A DNA stretch of 56,469 nucleotides from Nitrospirota bacterium. Lineage in GTDB: Bacteria > Nitrospirota > Nitrospiria > Nitrospirales > UBA8639. Where the stretch lies: the NCBI GenBank assembly GCA_027623995.1, contig JAQBUF010000016.1, positions 1 to 56,469 of the forward strand, written 5' to 3'. The notes beneath the pieces are model-generated. The model did no database searches and was not told the origin of the DNA. It saw only the letters and a program-made list of their open reading frames with translations. Below are positions 8,923-18,151 of this stretch, piece by piece (the first letter of the stretch is position 1; each line of letters begins with the position of its first letter). The position numbers were made by a program, and so were the translations under genes.

Positions 8923-9843
8923 ATGAACGTATTAGTGACAGGTGGCGCAGGTTTTATCGGGTCCCATGTGGTGGATCGGTTTGTTCAGGAGGGGCATCAG
9001 GTTTCGGTGATCGATAATCTTGTGACGGGAAAACGAAAAAATGTCAATCGCGAAGCAGTCTTGTACAAACACGATATCTGCAGTTCGCGATTAGACAGAA
9101 TTTTTAAACGAGAACACCCCGTGGTGATCGTGCATTTAGCCGCACAAATGAATGTGCGGAGGTCAACGGAAGATCCGATGTTTGACGCCAACGTCAATAT
9201 TCTTGGCACGATAAACCTGTTGCAGCTAGCAGTAAAATATGGAGTCAGAAAAGTCGTGTTCGCCTCTTCAGGAGGAGCGGTCTATGGGGAGCAGCATCAA
9301 TTCCCAGCTTCGGAGAATCATCCCACGGCTCCACTTTCTCCTTATGGAATAAGTAAATTATCCTGTGAGTTTTATCTCGACTACTTTCGTCAAATGGCTG
9401 GGTTAGGCTTTACCGCTCTACGGTTTGGCAATGTGTATGGCCCGCGACAAAATCCGGAAGGCGAAGCTGGAGTGATTGCCATTTTCACCCAACAATTGTT
9501 GAAGGGCCAGCAGTCTCTGATCAATGGAAATGGATTGCAAACTCGGGATTATGTGTATGTTCGAGATGTGGTCGAGGCCGTCATGATCGCTTCGGATCAG
9601 CAGGTGAATGGAATCTATAATGTCGGGACTGGGGAAGAGACCACAGTCAACGATATTTTTGAGCAGCTCAAAGCGCTCACTAAAGTTGAGAACAAAGAAC
9701 TCCATGGGCCGGTAAAAAAAGGAGAGCAATTACGGAGCGTCCTGAATTGCTCAAAACTCACGGAAGAGACTGGCTGGGAGCCGACGGTGACCTTGGCTGA
9801 AGGGCTGGCAGAAACAGTAGCGTTTTTTCAAGAAAAAAAGTAA
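8923..9843 (+). CDS. NAD-dependent epimerase/dehydratase, UDP-glucose 4-epimerase-like
   Basis: This is a 306-residue extended short-chain dehydrogenase. The Rossmann motif VTGGAGFIGSHVVDRF is at residues 4-19, the catalytic YGISK is near residue 145 with the upstream Ser in FASSGGAVYGE, and a substrate-binding region FGNVYGPRQNPEGE follows. These match UDP-glucose/UDP-GlcNAc 4-epimerases and their close relatives, so the exact sugar is uncertain. ATG 8923 is preferred to the in-frame GTG 8917 because GAAAGGG at 8911-8917 then serves as ribosome site. A role in cell-surface sugar supply is likely. Confidence 0.85.
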   Translation: MNVLVTGGAGFIGSHVVDRFVQEGHQVSVIDNLVTGKRKNVNREAVLYKHDICSSRLDRIFKREHPVVIVHLAAQMNVRRSTEDPMFDANVNILGTINLLQLAVKYGVRKVVFASSGGAVYGEQHQFPASENHPTAPLSPYGISKLSCEFYLDYFRQMAGLGFTALRFGNVYGPRQNPEGEAGVIAIFTQQLLKGQQSLINGNGLQTRDYVYVRDVVEAVMIASDQQVNGIYNVGTGEETTVNDIFEQLKALTKVENKELHGPVKKGEQLRSVLNCSKLTEETGWEPTVTLAEGLAETVAFFQEKK

Positions 9844-9857
9844 TGCGCCTGCTTGAT

Positions 9858-9880
9858 CAGCATAGGTGCTGGTGTTTTTT
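9858..9880 (+). terminator. Probable terminator after the epimerase gene
   Basis: A 5-bp stem CAGCA/TGCTG with loop TAGG (9858-9871) is followed after three bases by six Ts (9875-9880). It lies between convergent genes (epimerase on plus, rhodanese on minus). The stem is short, so efficiency is uncertain. Confidence 0.5.
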
Positions 9881-9891
9881 CTCGTATGGAT

Positions 9892-10215
9892 CTATCGATA
9901 CCGAGGCACTTCTGGGTCGATCTCGATGGACCAAGCATCAATTCCTCCCACAAGATTTTTGACGTTGCTGAAGCCTTGTTGGAGGAGAAACCCAACGGCA
10001 TCAGCACTTCGCATTCCTCGGTGACACAAGGCCACAATCTCGTCATCAGTATTTAATTGATCCAGCGCAGTGGGTAGCGTGCCTAAGGGAATGAGCACTG
10101 AGCCTTCAATCTTTGCCATAGAGTATTCATGAGGCTCCCGAACATCCAAGAGAAAAATTTTATCACCTTTATCCAAGCGATCCTTCAGATCCTTCACCGA
10201 AATTGCATAACTCAT
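9892..10215 (-). CDS. Single-domain rhodanese-like sulfurtransferase
   Basis: The 107-residue protein is one rhodanese domain: IFLLDVREPHEY near the N-terminus, the catalytic loop LCHRGMRSA with Cys about residue 64, and LVGGIDAW at the C-terminal end. Such proteins transfer sulfane sulfur, often in thiosulfate or persulfide metabolism, and are cytoplasmic (no signal peptide here). The start is ATG at 10215 because AAGGAGG lies eight bases upstream; an earlier in-frame ATG at 10245 lacks this. It is the only minus-strand gene in this part of the window. Confidence 0.9.
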   Translation of the reverse strand: MSYAISVKDLKDRLDKGDKIFLLDVREPHEYSMAKIEGSVLIPLGTLPTALDQLNTDDEIVALCHRGMRSADAVGFLLQQGFSNVKNLVGGIDAWSIEIDPEVPRYR

Positions 10216-10439
10216 AAATCGCGCCCTCCTTATAGAATGGCCCATGATAGTCTTGCGATTCCTATCGTGTCAATTCAGGAAAAGGGGTGGTGAGGTTCAT
10301 CAACATTCAGCGACTGCTGTGTGAGCAAAAACTCCCTTTCCCCCTTGCTTTCTTAGAAAGGGTTTCGTAGCGTAGTCAGCCGTTATATTCCTGGACAATT
10401 TTTTTATCCATTTTTGCTATTCGCACTTAATCCAAAGCT

Positions 10440-11735
10440 ATGCCATCTATCGTCTCCCTTTCAAAGATTGCCGAGTTTAATGAGCAGGAAGTCAAAATTC
10501 GTGGATGGGTGCGCCGTCATCGGTCAAAAGGCAAGCTCCAATTTCTGACCATTCGAGATGGAGCCGGAGAATTACAGGCCATTTTGAGTAAGGCGGATAT
10601 GGACGAGGAGCAGTTTAAGGCGGCTTCTCATCTGACCCAGGAGTCGTCTATTGAGGTGACGGGAACGGTTCGGGCTGATGAACGTGCGCCAGGTGGGTAT
10701 GAGTTAGACGTCTCTCACATTCGTATCATTCATCTTGCCGAGGAATTTCCCATCCAACCCAAAGAGCATGGCACTGGGTTTTTGATGGATCACCGTCATC
10801 TTTGGCTTCGGTCCAGTCGGCAACAGGCTATCTTGAAAATCCGTCATGAAATCGTGAAGGCGTGCCGCGACTTTTTTGACGATCGAGATTTCGTGTTGAT
10901 GGATACTCCTATATTTACGCCAAATGCATGCGAGGGAACGACTACGTTATTTCAGACGCAGTATTTCGAGGAAAAGGCGTTTTTGACGCAAAGTGGACAA
11001 TTGTATAACGAAGCAACGGCAGCAGCCTTTGGCAAGGTCTATTGCTTTGGCCCGACCTTTCGAGCGGAAAAATCTAAGACTCGTCGTCATTTGATGGAAT
11101 TTTGGATGGTCGAGCCTGAGGTCGCTTTTGCTGAGTTGCCAGATGTCATGGAGTTAGCCGAAGACTTTTTGGTGATGATCGTTCAACGGGTGTTAGAAAA
11201 ACGACAAGAAGAGCTCAAAGTGTTGGAGCGCGATGTATCAAAACTAGAAGCCGTCACGCCACCCTTCCCTCGGCTAACCTATCGAGAATCTATTGAACGT
11301 TTACAAAAGAATGGATCAGCCATTCAAGGTGGCGATGACTTTGGTGCCGAGGACGAGACTATTTTATCTAATGAACATCAAAAGCCCTTGATCGTGCATC
11401 GATATCCCTCGGCGATTAAGGCGTTTTATATGGAGGCAGATCCCGAGCAACCAGATCTTGCCTTGTGTATGGATGTGCTCGCCCCAGAAGGCTATGGCGA
11501 AATTATTGGGGGTGGGCAGCGAGTACATGACTATGAAAAATTGGCGTCTCGTTTAAAAGAGCACCAACTCTCCGAAGACGCATTCAAATGGTATTTGGAT
11601 TTGCGTCGATATGGATCAGTCCCTCATGCTGGATTTGGCATGGGCATCGAGCGAGCCGTCGCCTGGATTTGCGGGCTCGATCACGTACGAGAGACGATTC
11701 CCTTCCCTAGAATGCTCAACCGTCTTTATCCCTGA
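10440..11735 (+). CDS. asnS: Asparaginyl-tRNA synthetase
   Basis: This class II aminoacyl-tRNA synthetase of 431 residues attaches Asn to tRNA-Asn. It has an N-terminal OB-fold (about 15-105; [19 protein letters not shown]), the class II motif 2 region [21 protein letters not shown], and motif 3 [13 protein letters not shown] near the C-terminus. The AsnRS type is supported by [11 protein letters not shown] and the short length relative to AspRS, which carries a GAD insertion. No Shine-Dalgarno site is evident before ATG 10440. It has its own intergenic region on both sides and is not part of the dcw operon. Confidence 0.92.
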   Translation: MPSIVSLSKIAEFNEQEVKIRGWVRRHRSKGKLQFLTIRDGAGELQAILSKADMDEEQFKAASHLTQESSIEVTGTVRADERAPGGYELDVSHIRIIHLAEEFPIQPKEHGTGFLMDHRHLWLRSSRQQAILKIRHEIVKACRDFFDDRDFVLMDTPIFTPNACEGTTTLFQTQYFEEKAFLTQSGQLYNEATAAAFGKVYCFGPTFRAEKSKTRRHLMEFWMVEPEVAFAELPDVMELAEDFLVMIVQRVLEKRQEELKVLERDVSKLEAVTPPFPRLTYRESIERLQKNGSAIQGGDDFGAEDETILSNEHQKPLIVHRYPSAIKAFYMEADPEQPDLALCMDVLAPEGYGEIIGGGQRVHDYEKLASRLKEHQLSEDAFKWYLDLRRYGSVPHAGFGMGIERAVAWICGLDHVRETIPFPRMLNRLYP

Positions 11736-11782
11736 TTCGCCGATCTTCTCCAAAGTTTGATCTTTCCCCTTCCCCTGTAGCC

Positions 11783-11799
11783 GCAGCATCTGATGCTGC
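11783..11799 (+). terminator. Possible hairpin after asnS
   Basis: A perfect 7-bp stem GCAGCAT/ATGCTGC with a three-base loop CTG lies 48 bases after the asnS stop. It is followed by a pyrimidine tract (CTCCTTCTCC) and not by a clean T-run, so it is only a weak candidate terminator. Confidence 0.35.
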
Positions 11800-11907
11800 C
11801 TCCTTCTCCGCGTCATTCCCCAAAAGGTTTTTTTGTGTGGGTGAAAAATATCAAAGTGGGGTGTCGCCCCCATATCTAAATAAAAAATAGGCCATGCTCT
11901 CCCTGCC

Positions 11908-11937
11908 AAAAAAAAGAAGCCGACCACTTAAGGCTTC
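11908..11937 (-). terminator. Intrinsic terminator oriented on the minus strand
   Basis: On the plus strand eight As (11908-11915) precede GAAGCC (11916-11921) and GGCTTC (11932-11937). On the minus strand this reads as a 6-bp stem followed by eight Ts. No minus-strand gene is seen to its right, so it either blocks antisense transcription into asnS or ends a short unannotated RNA. Confidence 0.5.
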
Positions 11938-12017
11938 GCATCGAAATTTCCACAAGATGTCGTATCTGGCTACTTAGATATGCCCATATTTATACATCAC
12001 TAAGTGCTTGATTTTGC

Positions 12018-12045
12018 TTGACAAGAAACGGAATAGCGCTATACT
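12018..12045 (+). promoter_or_regulatory. Main promoter of the dcw cluster
   Basis: TTGACA at 12018-12023 and TATACT at 12040-12045 with a 16-base spacer make a near-consensus sigma70-type promoter. The predicted start near 12052 leaves a 5' leader of about 27 nt before the rsmH ATG at 12079. In many bacteria this site is controlled by MraZ repeats, but neither mraZ nor its operator is visible here. Confidence 0.75.
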
Positions 12046-12078
12046 GCCCATTATGTGGGTAGAAGTGGGAAGGAATGG

Positions 12079-13032
12079 ATGAGCGATGAGGGTGAGCTGA
12101 AAACACAGGGTCATATCCCGGTTTTAGTCGATGAGGTTATTTTCTGGTTACAGCCAAAACCCAGCGGATGTTATGTGGACTGCACGCTTGGTCTAGGCGG
12201 GACTTCAGCAAGGATTCTTCAGGCTTGCGGAAAAAATGGACGACTCATTGCCATTGACCAAGATTCCCATGCAATCGAATTGGCCCATGAAGCACTTAAA
12301 CCGTACATCGACAACGTCTCCTTTCATTGCGGAAATTTTCGAGATCTTGGTGCGATTTTAGATTCTATCGGGGTTCAGCAAGTCGATGGATTTCTTTTCG
12401 ATTTAGGTATTTCGTCTGTGCAATTGAGCGATGCTGAGCGAGGTTTTAGTTTTCAAGAGGATGGCCCATTAGATATGCGTATGGATGCTTCTCAAGGTGT
12501 GACGGCCGGAGAATTGGTGAATCGGATGCCGGAAACAGAACTGGCCAATATCATCTTTGAATTTGGTGAAGAGCGGCTGTCTCGGCGAATTGCCAGAGCT
12601 ATCGTGAGGGAGCGAGCGAACTCTCCACTTCGAACCACCTCAGAATTGGCCTCGGTGATTCAACGGTCGGTTCCTCCCGCTTATCGTCATGGGCGGTTGC
12701 ACCCGGCGACGCGAACGTTTCAGGCGCTCAGGATTGCTGTGAATAATGAACTGGCGGCGATTGCCCCAGCATTGCATCAAGCTGTTGATCGTCTGGCTCC
12801 TGGAGGTCGAGCCTGTGTGATTTCCTTTCATTCATTGGAAGATCGTCTCGTGAAGTACACCTTTCGAGAGCTTACCCAACAGTCTGATCAGGGAATGAGA
12901 ATTCTCACGAAAAAGCCCTGTGTCGCGTCAGACGAAGAGAGAAGAAAAAATCCGCGTGCTCGAAGCGCAAAAATGCGGGTGATCGAAAAGATTGAAGAAT
13001 CTACTGAGCTTCTAGCTGGAGTGGTGCTGTGA
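12079..13032 (+). CDS. rsmH: 16S rRNA m4C1402 methyltransferase RsmH (MraW)
   Basis: RsmH methylates N4 of C1402 in the ribosomal P site. The 317-residue protein shows HIPVLVDEVIFWL, the SAM-binding DCTLGLGGTSARIL, FDLGISSVQLSDAERGFSF, PLDMRMD and the C-terminal VISFHSLEDRLVK. ATG 12079 is chosen because GGGAAGG lies five bases upstream and because GTG 12055 would sit almost on the predicted transcription start. It is the first gene of the dcw cluster and its TGA overlaps the ftsL ATG. Confidence 0.95.
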   Translation: MSDEGELKTQGHIPVLVDEVIFWLQPKPSGCYVDCTLGLGGTSARILQACGKNGRLIAIDQDSHAIELAHEALKPYIDNVSFHCGNFRDLGAILDSIGVQQVDGFLFDLGISSVQLSDAERGFSFQEDGPLDMRMDASQGVTAGELVNRMPETELANIIFEFGEERLSRRIARAIVRERANSPLRTTSELASVIQRSVPPAYRHGRLHPATRTFQALRIAVNNELAAIAPALHQAVDRLAPGGRACVISFHSLEDRLVKYTFRELTQQSDQGMRILTKKPCVASDEERRKNPRARSAKMRVIEKIEESTELLAGVVL

Positions 13033-13379
13033 TGAAGGGCGCCTTCTATGTGTTTTTGATTATTGGTTTAAGCTCAACATTTTTGTTTTATGTCTGGGGG
13101 AAAGTCGATGTGGTTCGAGTGGGGTATGAACTCGACCAACGCTCCAATGAAAAAAAATCGTTGGAGCAGGAGCATGATCGTCTGCAAATTACCTTTTCGC
13201 AATTGACGGCCTCGGATCGCATTGCCAGGGAGGCTTCTTCTCAGTTGAGCATGGGGCCCCCGGATCCAGGTCAAGTGATTCTTGTGTCTGATGATGGCCG
13301 AAATAACGAAAACCAAAACCCAGGCTTGGAGCCACTTCGGGTGGCCAACATACATAATAGTTCGATGAGGATTCGATGA
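13032..13379 (+). CDS. ftsL: Cell division protein FtsL
   Basis: This 115-residue bitopic protein has a membrane helix near residues 5-23 followed by a periplasmic coiled coil (SNEKKSLEQEHDRLQITFSQ). It fits FtsL in size, topology and position between rsmH and ftsI. FtsL joins FtsB and FtsQ to activate septal synthesis by FtsW-FtsI. Sequence identity in this family is low, so the call rests on topology and synteny. The start ATG 13032 overlaps the rsmH stop by one base. Confidence 0.85.
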   Translation: MKGAFYVFLIIGLSSTFLFYVWGKVDVVRVGYELDQRSNEKKSLEQEHDRLQITFSQLTASDRIAREASSQLSMGPPDPGQVILVSDDGRNNENQNPGLEPLRVANIHNSSMRIR

Positions 13380-15157
13380 TGATGTTTGATCGTCAGGAGC
13401 AGAGTGAGCAGAGTAATCCTGGAAGGCGGGCCGTGTTGTGTGTGCTGTTTCTCCTAGGATTTTTAGTGGTATTGCTTCGACTCTTTGATCTGCACATTTT
13501 GCAGGCGGAAACGATGACGAAGAGGGCGAACCGCCAGCATCATAAAACCATTACGCTTGATTCGAATCGTGGCGCGATCCTAGACAGTCAAGGGCGAGCG
13601 CTTGCGCTTAATTTGGATGTGCCTTCGGTGTACGCTTCCCCAGTGTCTGTGAAAAACCCTCGGTCGGCGGCGAAGCGATTGTCCAAAGTGTTGGAGCTTT
13701 CCCGTCCGGCATTGGAGCAGCGCCTTCGAGGGAATCGTGAATTCGTGTGGGTTAAACGAAAGATTGATTCTGAATATGCGACGCAAGTTGAAGCGCTGTC
13801 ACTCCCGGGTATTAGTTTATTGAAAGAAAAACAACGGTTTTATCCCAAGGGTACTCTTCTCGCACATGTGTTGGGATTTGCAGGGATGGATAGTCAGGGG
13901 CTGGAAGGGTTGGAGGCTGGGTACGAACAATACCTTCAAGGACAAGCTCGGAAGGTGCTCTTGCACCGAGATGCGTTTGGCCGTGTGATTATCCCAGAAA
14001 ACCAGCAAGACTCAGAAAGACTCACCGGACATACCATTCATCTGACCATCGATGAAGTAATTCAATATATGGCTGAGCATGCACTGGAGGCGGCTGTAGA
14101 AAAAACTCGTGCACGGGGGGGCTCCATAATAGTGATGGATCCCAAAACAGGGGGAATCTTGGCCTGGACCCTTCGTCCCACCTTTGATCCCAATCATGTG
14201 AGCATGCTTTCACCGGGGCAATGGAGAAATAGGGCGGTCACCGATCCCTATGAGCCTGGATCGACGATGAAAATTGTTTTGGCCGCAGCAGCCTTAGATG
14301 AAGGCCATGTGAAGCCAGAAACCCTGATCTATGCCGGAAATGGTCAGATGCCGATAAGCGGGACGGTCATCCACGATCATGAAAAAGCAAGTTGGCTTAC
14401 CTTTCGGGAAGCCATTCAGCAGTCGAGTAACGTGGTGGCAGCAAAAACCGCTATGGGTTTAGGGAAAGATCGCATGTATCGGTACCTTCGCGAATTTGGA
14501 TTTGGCGAAAAAACGGGTATCGATCTGCCAGGCGAGTCTGTCGGAGTTTTGCGAAAACCCGAAGAGTGGGGATCGCGAACTTTGGCGTCTGTCGCGATGG
14601 GGCAAGAAATCGCCGTGACGCCACTTCAATTGGTCACAGCCGTTTCGGCCATCGCCAACGGTGGGTCGCTGATGACGCCTTTTATCGTCGAGCATGTCCA
14701 CACGACCCAGGGCGACAATGTCTGGAGCCGGGCGCCCGAAACGCGTCGTCGTCCAATTCGTTATGAAACTGCTCAAACCCTGACCTCGATTTTGGAGAAT
14801 GTCGTGGAGCAAGGGACGGGGCGAGCGGCAGCTATTCTCGGGTATCGTGTGGCCGGGAAAACCGGGACTGCGCAAAAAGTGGATCCAAAGACCAAAACAT
14901 ATTCCTCAACGAAATTCATTGGCTCGTTTGTGGGGTTTGCCCCAGTGGAAGATCCTCGGTTCGTGATGTTGGTGGTGATTGATGAGCCTCAAGTGCCAGC
15001 ATGGGGCGCAGCAGTGGCGGCACCGGTGTTTCGGGAAGTCGGGGCGCAGGTTCTTCGTCATTTGAGAATTCCTCCGCAACGTGGTGTGGATGTGCAAATG
15101 GCCGCGGTCGGGAATGCGAGCACTTCAATGATTGATCTTGCTCATGTATCGGAATGA
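13376..15157 (+). CDS. ftsI: Septal peptidoglycan transpeptidase FtsI (PBP3)
   Basis: FtsI is the class B penicillin-binding protein that cross-links septal peptidoglycan. The 593-residue protein has a membrane helix near 18-38, a dimerisation/pedestal domain (RGAILDSQGRALALN), and a transpeptidase domain with SxxK at about 296-299 (EPGSTMKI), SSN at about 350-352 and KTGT at about 495-498. No PASTA domain follows. It overlaps ftsL by four bases (ATGA) and murE by four bases. Confidence 0.95.
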   Translation: MMMFDRQEQSEQSNPGRRAVLCVLFLLGFLVVLLRLFDLHILQAETMTKRANRQHHKTITLDSNRGAILDSQGRALALNLDVPSVYASPVSVKNPRSAAKRLSKVLELSRPALEQRLRGNREFVWVKRKIDSEYATQVEALSLPGISLLKEKQRFYPKGTLLAHVLGFAGMDSQGLEGLEAGYEQYLQGQARKVLLHRDAFGRVIIPENQQDSERLTGHTIHLTIDEVIQYMAEHALEAAVEKTRARGGSIIVMDPKTGGILAWTLRPTFDPNHVSMLSPGQWRNRAVTDPYEPGSTMKIVLAAAALDEGHVKPETLIYAGNGQMPISGTVIHDHEKASWLTFREAIQQSSNVVAAKTAMGLGKDRMYRYLREFGFGEKTGIDLPGESVGVLRKPEEWGSRTLASVAMGQEIAVTPLQLVTAVSAIANGGSLMTPFIVEHVHTTQGDNVWSRAPETRRRPIRYETAQTLTSILENVVEQGTGRAAAILGYRVAGKTGTAQKVDPKTKTYSSTKFIGSFVGFAPVEDPRFVMLVVIDEPQVPAWGAAVAAPVFREVGAQVLRHLRIPPQRGVDVQMAAVGNASTSMIDLAHVSE

Positions 15158-16683
15158 CTATCGCGGAGTTGATCATGACGCTTGATGTTGTCAGCCAAAA
15201 GGGCGACCTCAATGTAGAGGTGGTTGATGTCACCGATGATTCACGTCAAGTAAAGCCCGGAACGTTTTTTGTGGCAGTCAAGGGGACCCAAGTTGATGGC
15301 CATGAATTCTTGGAGAACGCCTGTGCGCAGGGAGCGGTTGCTCTCATGATCGCGTCGTCGTCAGGACACGGACTAGAAACTTTGGAAGGCAAGAGTCTTG
15401 CGGTGATTGAAGTTGAAGACACCCGGGTCGCTTTGGGCCAAGTGGCTTCGTGTTTTTGGAAGGAGCCCTCTCGGTCCTTAACCATGATCGGGGTCACCGG
15501 GACCAATGGGAAAACCACGGTCACGCATCTGATCAAAGGATTGCTGGAAGCTTCTGCGCGAAAAGTTGGGCTTCTAGGCACCATTGGCTATTTCGTAGGA
15601 TCTGAACATTTTGCCGCCAGCCATACCACCCCAGGTTCCGTGGCCTTGCAATCGCTCCTAGGAAAGATGGTAGAGGCGGGTGCCGACTCAGCCGTTTTAG
15701 AAGTATCATCTCATGCCTTGGCGATGGATCGAGTGGCCGGATGTGAATTCGATATCGTGGTGTTTACAAATTTGACGCAAGACCATTTGGATTTCCATCA
15801 GAATATGGAGGAGTACTTTCAAGCAAAGTTACGACTCTTCCAACAATACGTGACGCCAAAAAATAAATCGTTGGCCAAGCGAGCCATCGTGAATATCGAT
15901 GATGAATGGGGCAAGCAGATCCTCCAGCACAGTGTTGTGCCGACATGGAGTTACTCCATTCAAGGCTCGGCTGACCTTCAGGCAACTGACCTTTCCTTGT
16001 CCATTGATGGAACCACTTTTACGGCGTTGACGCCCATTGGGCCGATGTCCATCCAAACTTCATTAGTGGGTGAACATAATGTCTGCAATTTATTAGCGGC
16101 GATTGGTGTGGGTGTGGAATGTGGGCTATCTGTAGAAATCATTCAACAGGGCATTCGTGAATTTGGGGCGGTGCCGGGTCGGTTTGAATTGGTGAGCGAA
16201 GGACAAGACTTTGCGGTGATCGTGGACTATGCCCATACCGAGGATGCTCTGGCGAGATTACTAGCCGCAGCGCAGGTGCTTAAGAAGGGACGAATCATTA
16301 CCGTCTTCGGCTGTGGTGGAGATCGTGACCGAGGAAAACGTCCGAAGATGGGGCAAGTCGCCGCTCAAAATAGTGATCTTGTTTTTGTCACATCCGACAA
16401 CCCTCGAACCGAAGATCCCTTGGCCATCATTCACGACATTGAGCAGGGAATTTTGGCTATGCCTGAATCGCCGCGAATATCGCACCGCCTGATACCTGAT
16501 CGCCGAAAGGCTATTCATGCAGCCATTCAAGAAGCTGGTCCGCAGGACATGGTCTTGATCGCTGGCAAGGGGCATGAAGATTATCAAATTATTGGTGCGG
16601 AGCGACTGCACTTTGATGATCGTGAGGTTGCTCGGGAAGCATTGGTGAGTCGCTTGAAGGCTGGCGAGAGGCCTGTCGGATAA
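15154..16683 (+). CDS. murE: UDP-MurNAc-tripeptide synthetase, meso-diaminopimelate-adding (MurE)
   Basis: MurE adds the third residue of the peptidoglycan stem peptide. The 509-residue ligase has the ATP-binding GVTGTNGKTTVTHLI, the HTTPGSVALQSLL substrate region, and DNPR at about 415-418, the signature for meso-diaminopimelate and not lysine specificity. This tells us the organism has DAP-type peptidoglycan. ATG 15154 overlaps the end of ftsI; murF follows two bases after its stop. Confidence 0.95.
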   Translation: MTIAELIMTLDVVSQKGDLNVEVVDVTDDSRQVKPGTFFVAVKGTQVDGHEFLENACAQGAVALMIASSSGHGLETLEGKSLAVIEVEDTRVALGQVASCFWKEPSRSLTMIGVTGTNGKTTVTHLIKGLLEASARKVGLLGTIGYFVGSEHFAASHTTPGSVALQSLLGKMVEAGADSAVLEVSSHALAMDRVAGCEFDIVVFTNLTQDHLDFHQNMEEYFQAKLRLFQQYVTPKNKSLAKRAIVNIDDEWGKQILQHSVVPTWSYSIQGSADLQATDLSLSIDGTTFTALTPIGPMSIQTSLVGEHNVCNLLAAIGVGVECGLSVEIIQQGIREFGAVPGRFELVSEGQDFAVIVDYAHTEDALARLLAAAQVLKKGRIITVFGCGGDRDRGKRPKMGQVAAQNSDLVFVTSDNPRTEDPLAIIHDIEQGILAMPESPRISHRLIPDRRKAIHAAIQEAGPQDMVLIAGKGHEDYQIIGAERLHFDDREVAREALVSRLKAGERPVG

Positions 16684-16685
16684 TC

Positions 16686-18146
16686 GTGGCGTCATTTTCT
16701 GGAGAAGAGATTTTTTCTGCCACGGGTGGAGTGGTGTTCGGAGGATCATTGCGAACTCGTGTCCGGAGAATTTGTACAGATTCTCGATCAGTGCGTGAGG
16801 GTGATTTGTTTATCGCCTTGCAAGGCGAAATCTTTGACGGTCACCAATTTATCAAGAATGTGTTGGAGATAGGAGTCGCAGGCGTGGTGGTGAATCGATC
16901 CATGGGTAAAAAGACAATGGCCGTGGCGCATCGGACATCAAGTGTTCGATCGGGCGCTGGTCCTCTTGTGGTTGGTGTGGACGATACGACGAGAGCCTAT
17001 CAAGATATTGCGGCATTTCACCGGCAACGATTTCAAATTCCTGTTGTGGCGATTACGGGGAGCAATGGGAAAACCACGACAAAGGAAATGGTCGCTCGCG
17101 CCCTTCGGGAACGGTGGACCGTCTTGAAGACTGAAGGAAATTTTAATAATCGATTGGGCGTCCCACATACCTTGCTTCGGTTGACGAAGCGTCATCAAGT
17201 GGCAGTCGTGGAAATGGGTGTGGATGCGGAAGGTCAAACCACGAGATTGTGCGAGATTGCCAAGCCCACACTCGGAGTGATTACGAATATCGGTCCTGAT
17301 CATCTCGAGTTTTTTAAAAGTTTAAAAGGGTCCGCGCGAGCAAAGGCCGAACTGCTGGCCTGTCTTCCCAATGACGGGACGATTGTCTTGAATGCCGATG
17401 ACGACTTCTATGATTTTTTAACGCCGCAAGTGCGCAGTCGAAAGATATCGTTTGGGATGAACCGGCGCGCTCATGTCCGCGCGAGTGGCATGGAACGTGT
17501 AGGCAGGCACACCGTATGTCGGGTTGATCTTCGCGGTCGAAAACAATCGCATCGCCTGCGGTTGAACGTGCAAGGTCATCACAATGTGTCCAATGCCTTG
17601 GCGGCAGTTGCCGTGGGCCAAGCTCTTGGGGTGTCGATGGAGAAAATTGTCGCCGGCCTGAAAAAGTTTCGTCCGGTCACCATGCGTTCTCAAGTGAGGT
17701 CGATTCAAGGTCTCACGGTGATTGAAGATTGCTATAACGCGAATCCGGCTTCCATGAAGGCTGCGGTCACGTTGCTCAAAGAGTTGGGCAAAGGCAAGCC
17801 GACCATAGCCGTCGTCGGTGACATGTTAGAGTTAGGAAAAGAGACGAAAGCCATGCATCGAGACGTGGGAACGTACATCGCTGACCAGTCAGTGTCGTCT
17901 CTGATTGTGTGTGGCGTTCTTGGAAAAGAAATTGCTCGTGGCGCGAGCAGTCGAGGGATGACAGATTCATCGATATTTCGAGCTGCCACTACAGCACAGG
18001 CTGCGGCATTCTTGGAAGAAATCGCAAGTCCAGGTGCTGTGGTTCTGTTAAAGGCTTCCAGGGGGATACAGTTGGAAAAGGTCCTCGACGGGTTCTCCAT
18101 GAAAACGAATGTAGGAAGCAAACTTCGGCATAGAAAGCACGATTAA
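16686..18146 (+). CDS. murF: UDP-MurNAc-tripeptide:D-Ala-D-Ala ligase (MurF)
   Basis: MurF adds the D-Ala-D-Ala dipeptide to complete the cytoplasmic pentapeptide precursor. The 486-residue product shows RRICTDSRSVREGDLFIALQ, the P-loop ITGSNGKTTTKEMV, EGNFNNRLGVPHTLL, EMGVDAEGQ and the C-terminal IEDCYNANPASMKAAV. The start is GTG 16686. Its D-Ala-D-Ala substrate is made by Ddl, encoded downstream in the same cluster. Confidence 0.95.
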   Translation: MASFSGEEIFSATGGVVFGGSLRTRVRRICTDSRSVREGDLFIALQGEIFDGHQFIKNVLEIGVAGVVVNRSMGKKTMAVAHRTSSVRSGAGPLVVGVDDTTRAYQDIAAFHRQRFQIPVVAITGSNGKTTTKEMVARALRERWTVLKTEGNFNNRLGVPHTLLRLTKRHQVAVVEMGVDAEGQTTRLCEIAKPTLGVITNIGPDHLEFFKSLKGSARAKAELLACLPNDGTIVLNADDDFYDFLTPQVRSRKISFGMNRRAHVRASGMERVGRHTVCRVDLRGRKQSHRLRLNVQGHHNVSNALAAVAVGQALGVSMEKIVAGLKKFRPVTMRSQVRSIQGLTVIEDCYNANPASMKAAVTLLKELGKGKPTIAVVGDMLELGKETKAMHRDVGTYIADQSVSSLIVCGVLGKEIARGASSRGMTDSSIFRAATTAQAAAFLEEIASPGAVVLLKASRGIQLEKVLDGFSMKTNVGSKLRHRKHD

Positions 18147-18151
18147 ACCAC

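Noticed and set aside
10321-10376. Intrinsic terminator or regulatory hairpin upstream of asnS (CCCTTTC/GAAAGGG)
   Set aside because: The loop is long and no T-run follows; could be chance.
12055-12078. GTG 12055 as start of rsmH
   Set aside because: It would fall about three bases after the predicted transcription start without a ribosome site; ATG 12079 has one.
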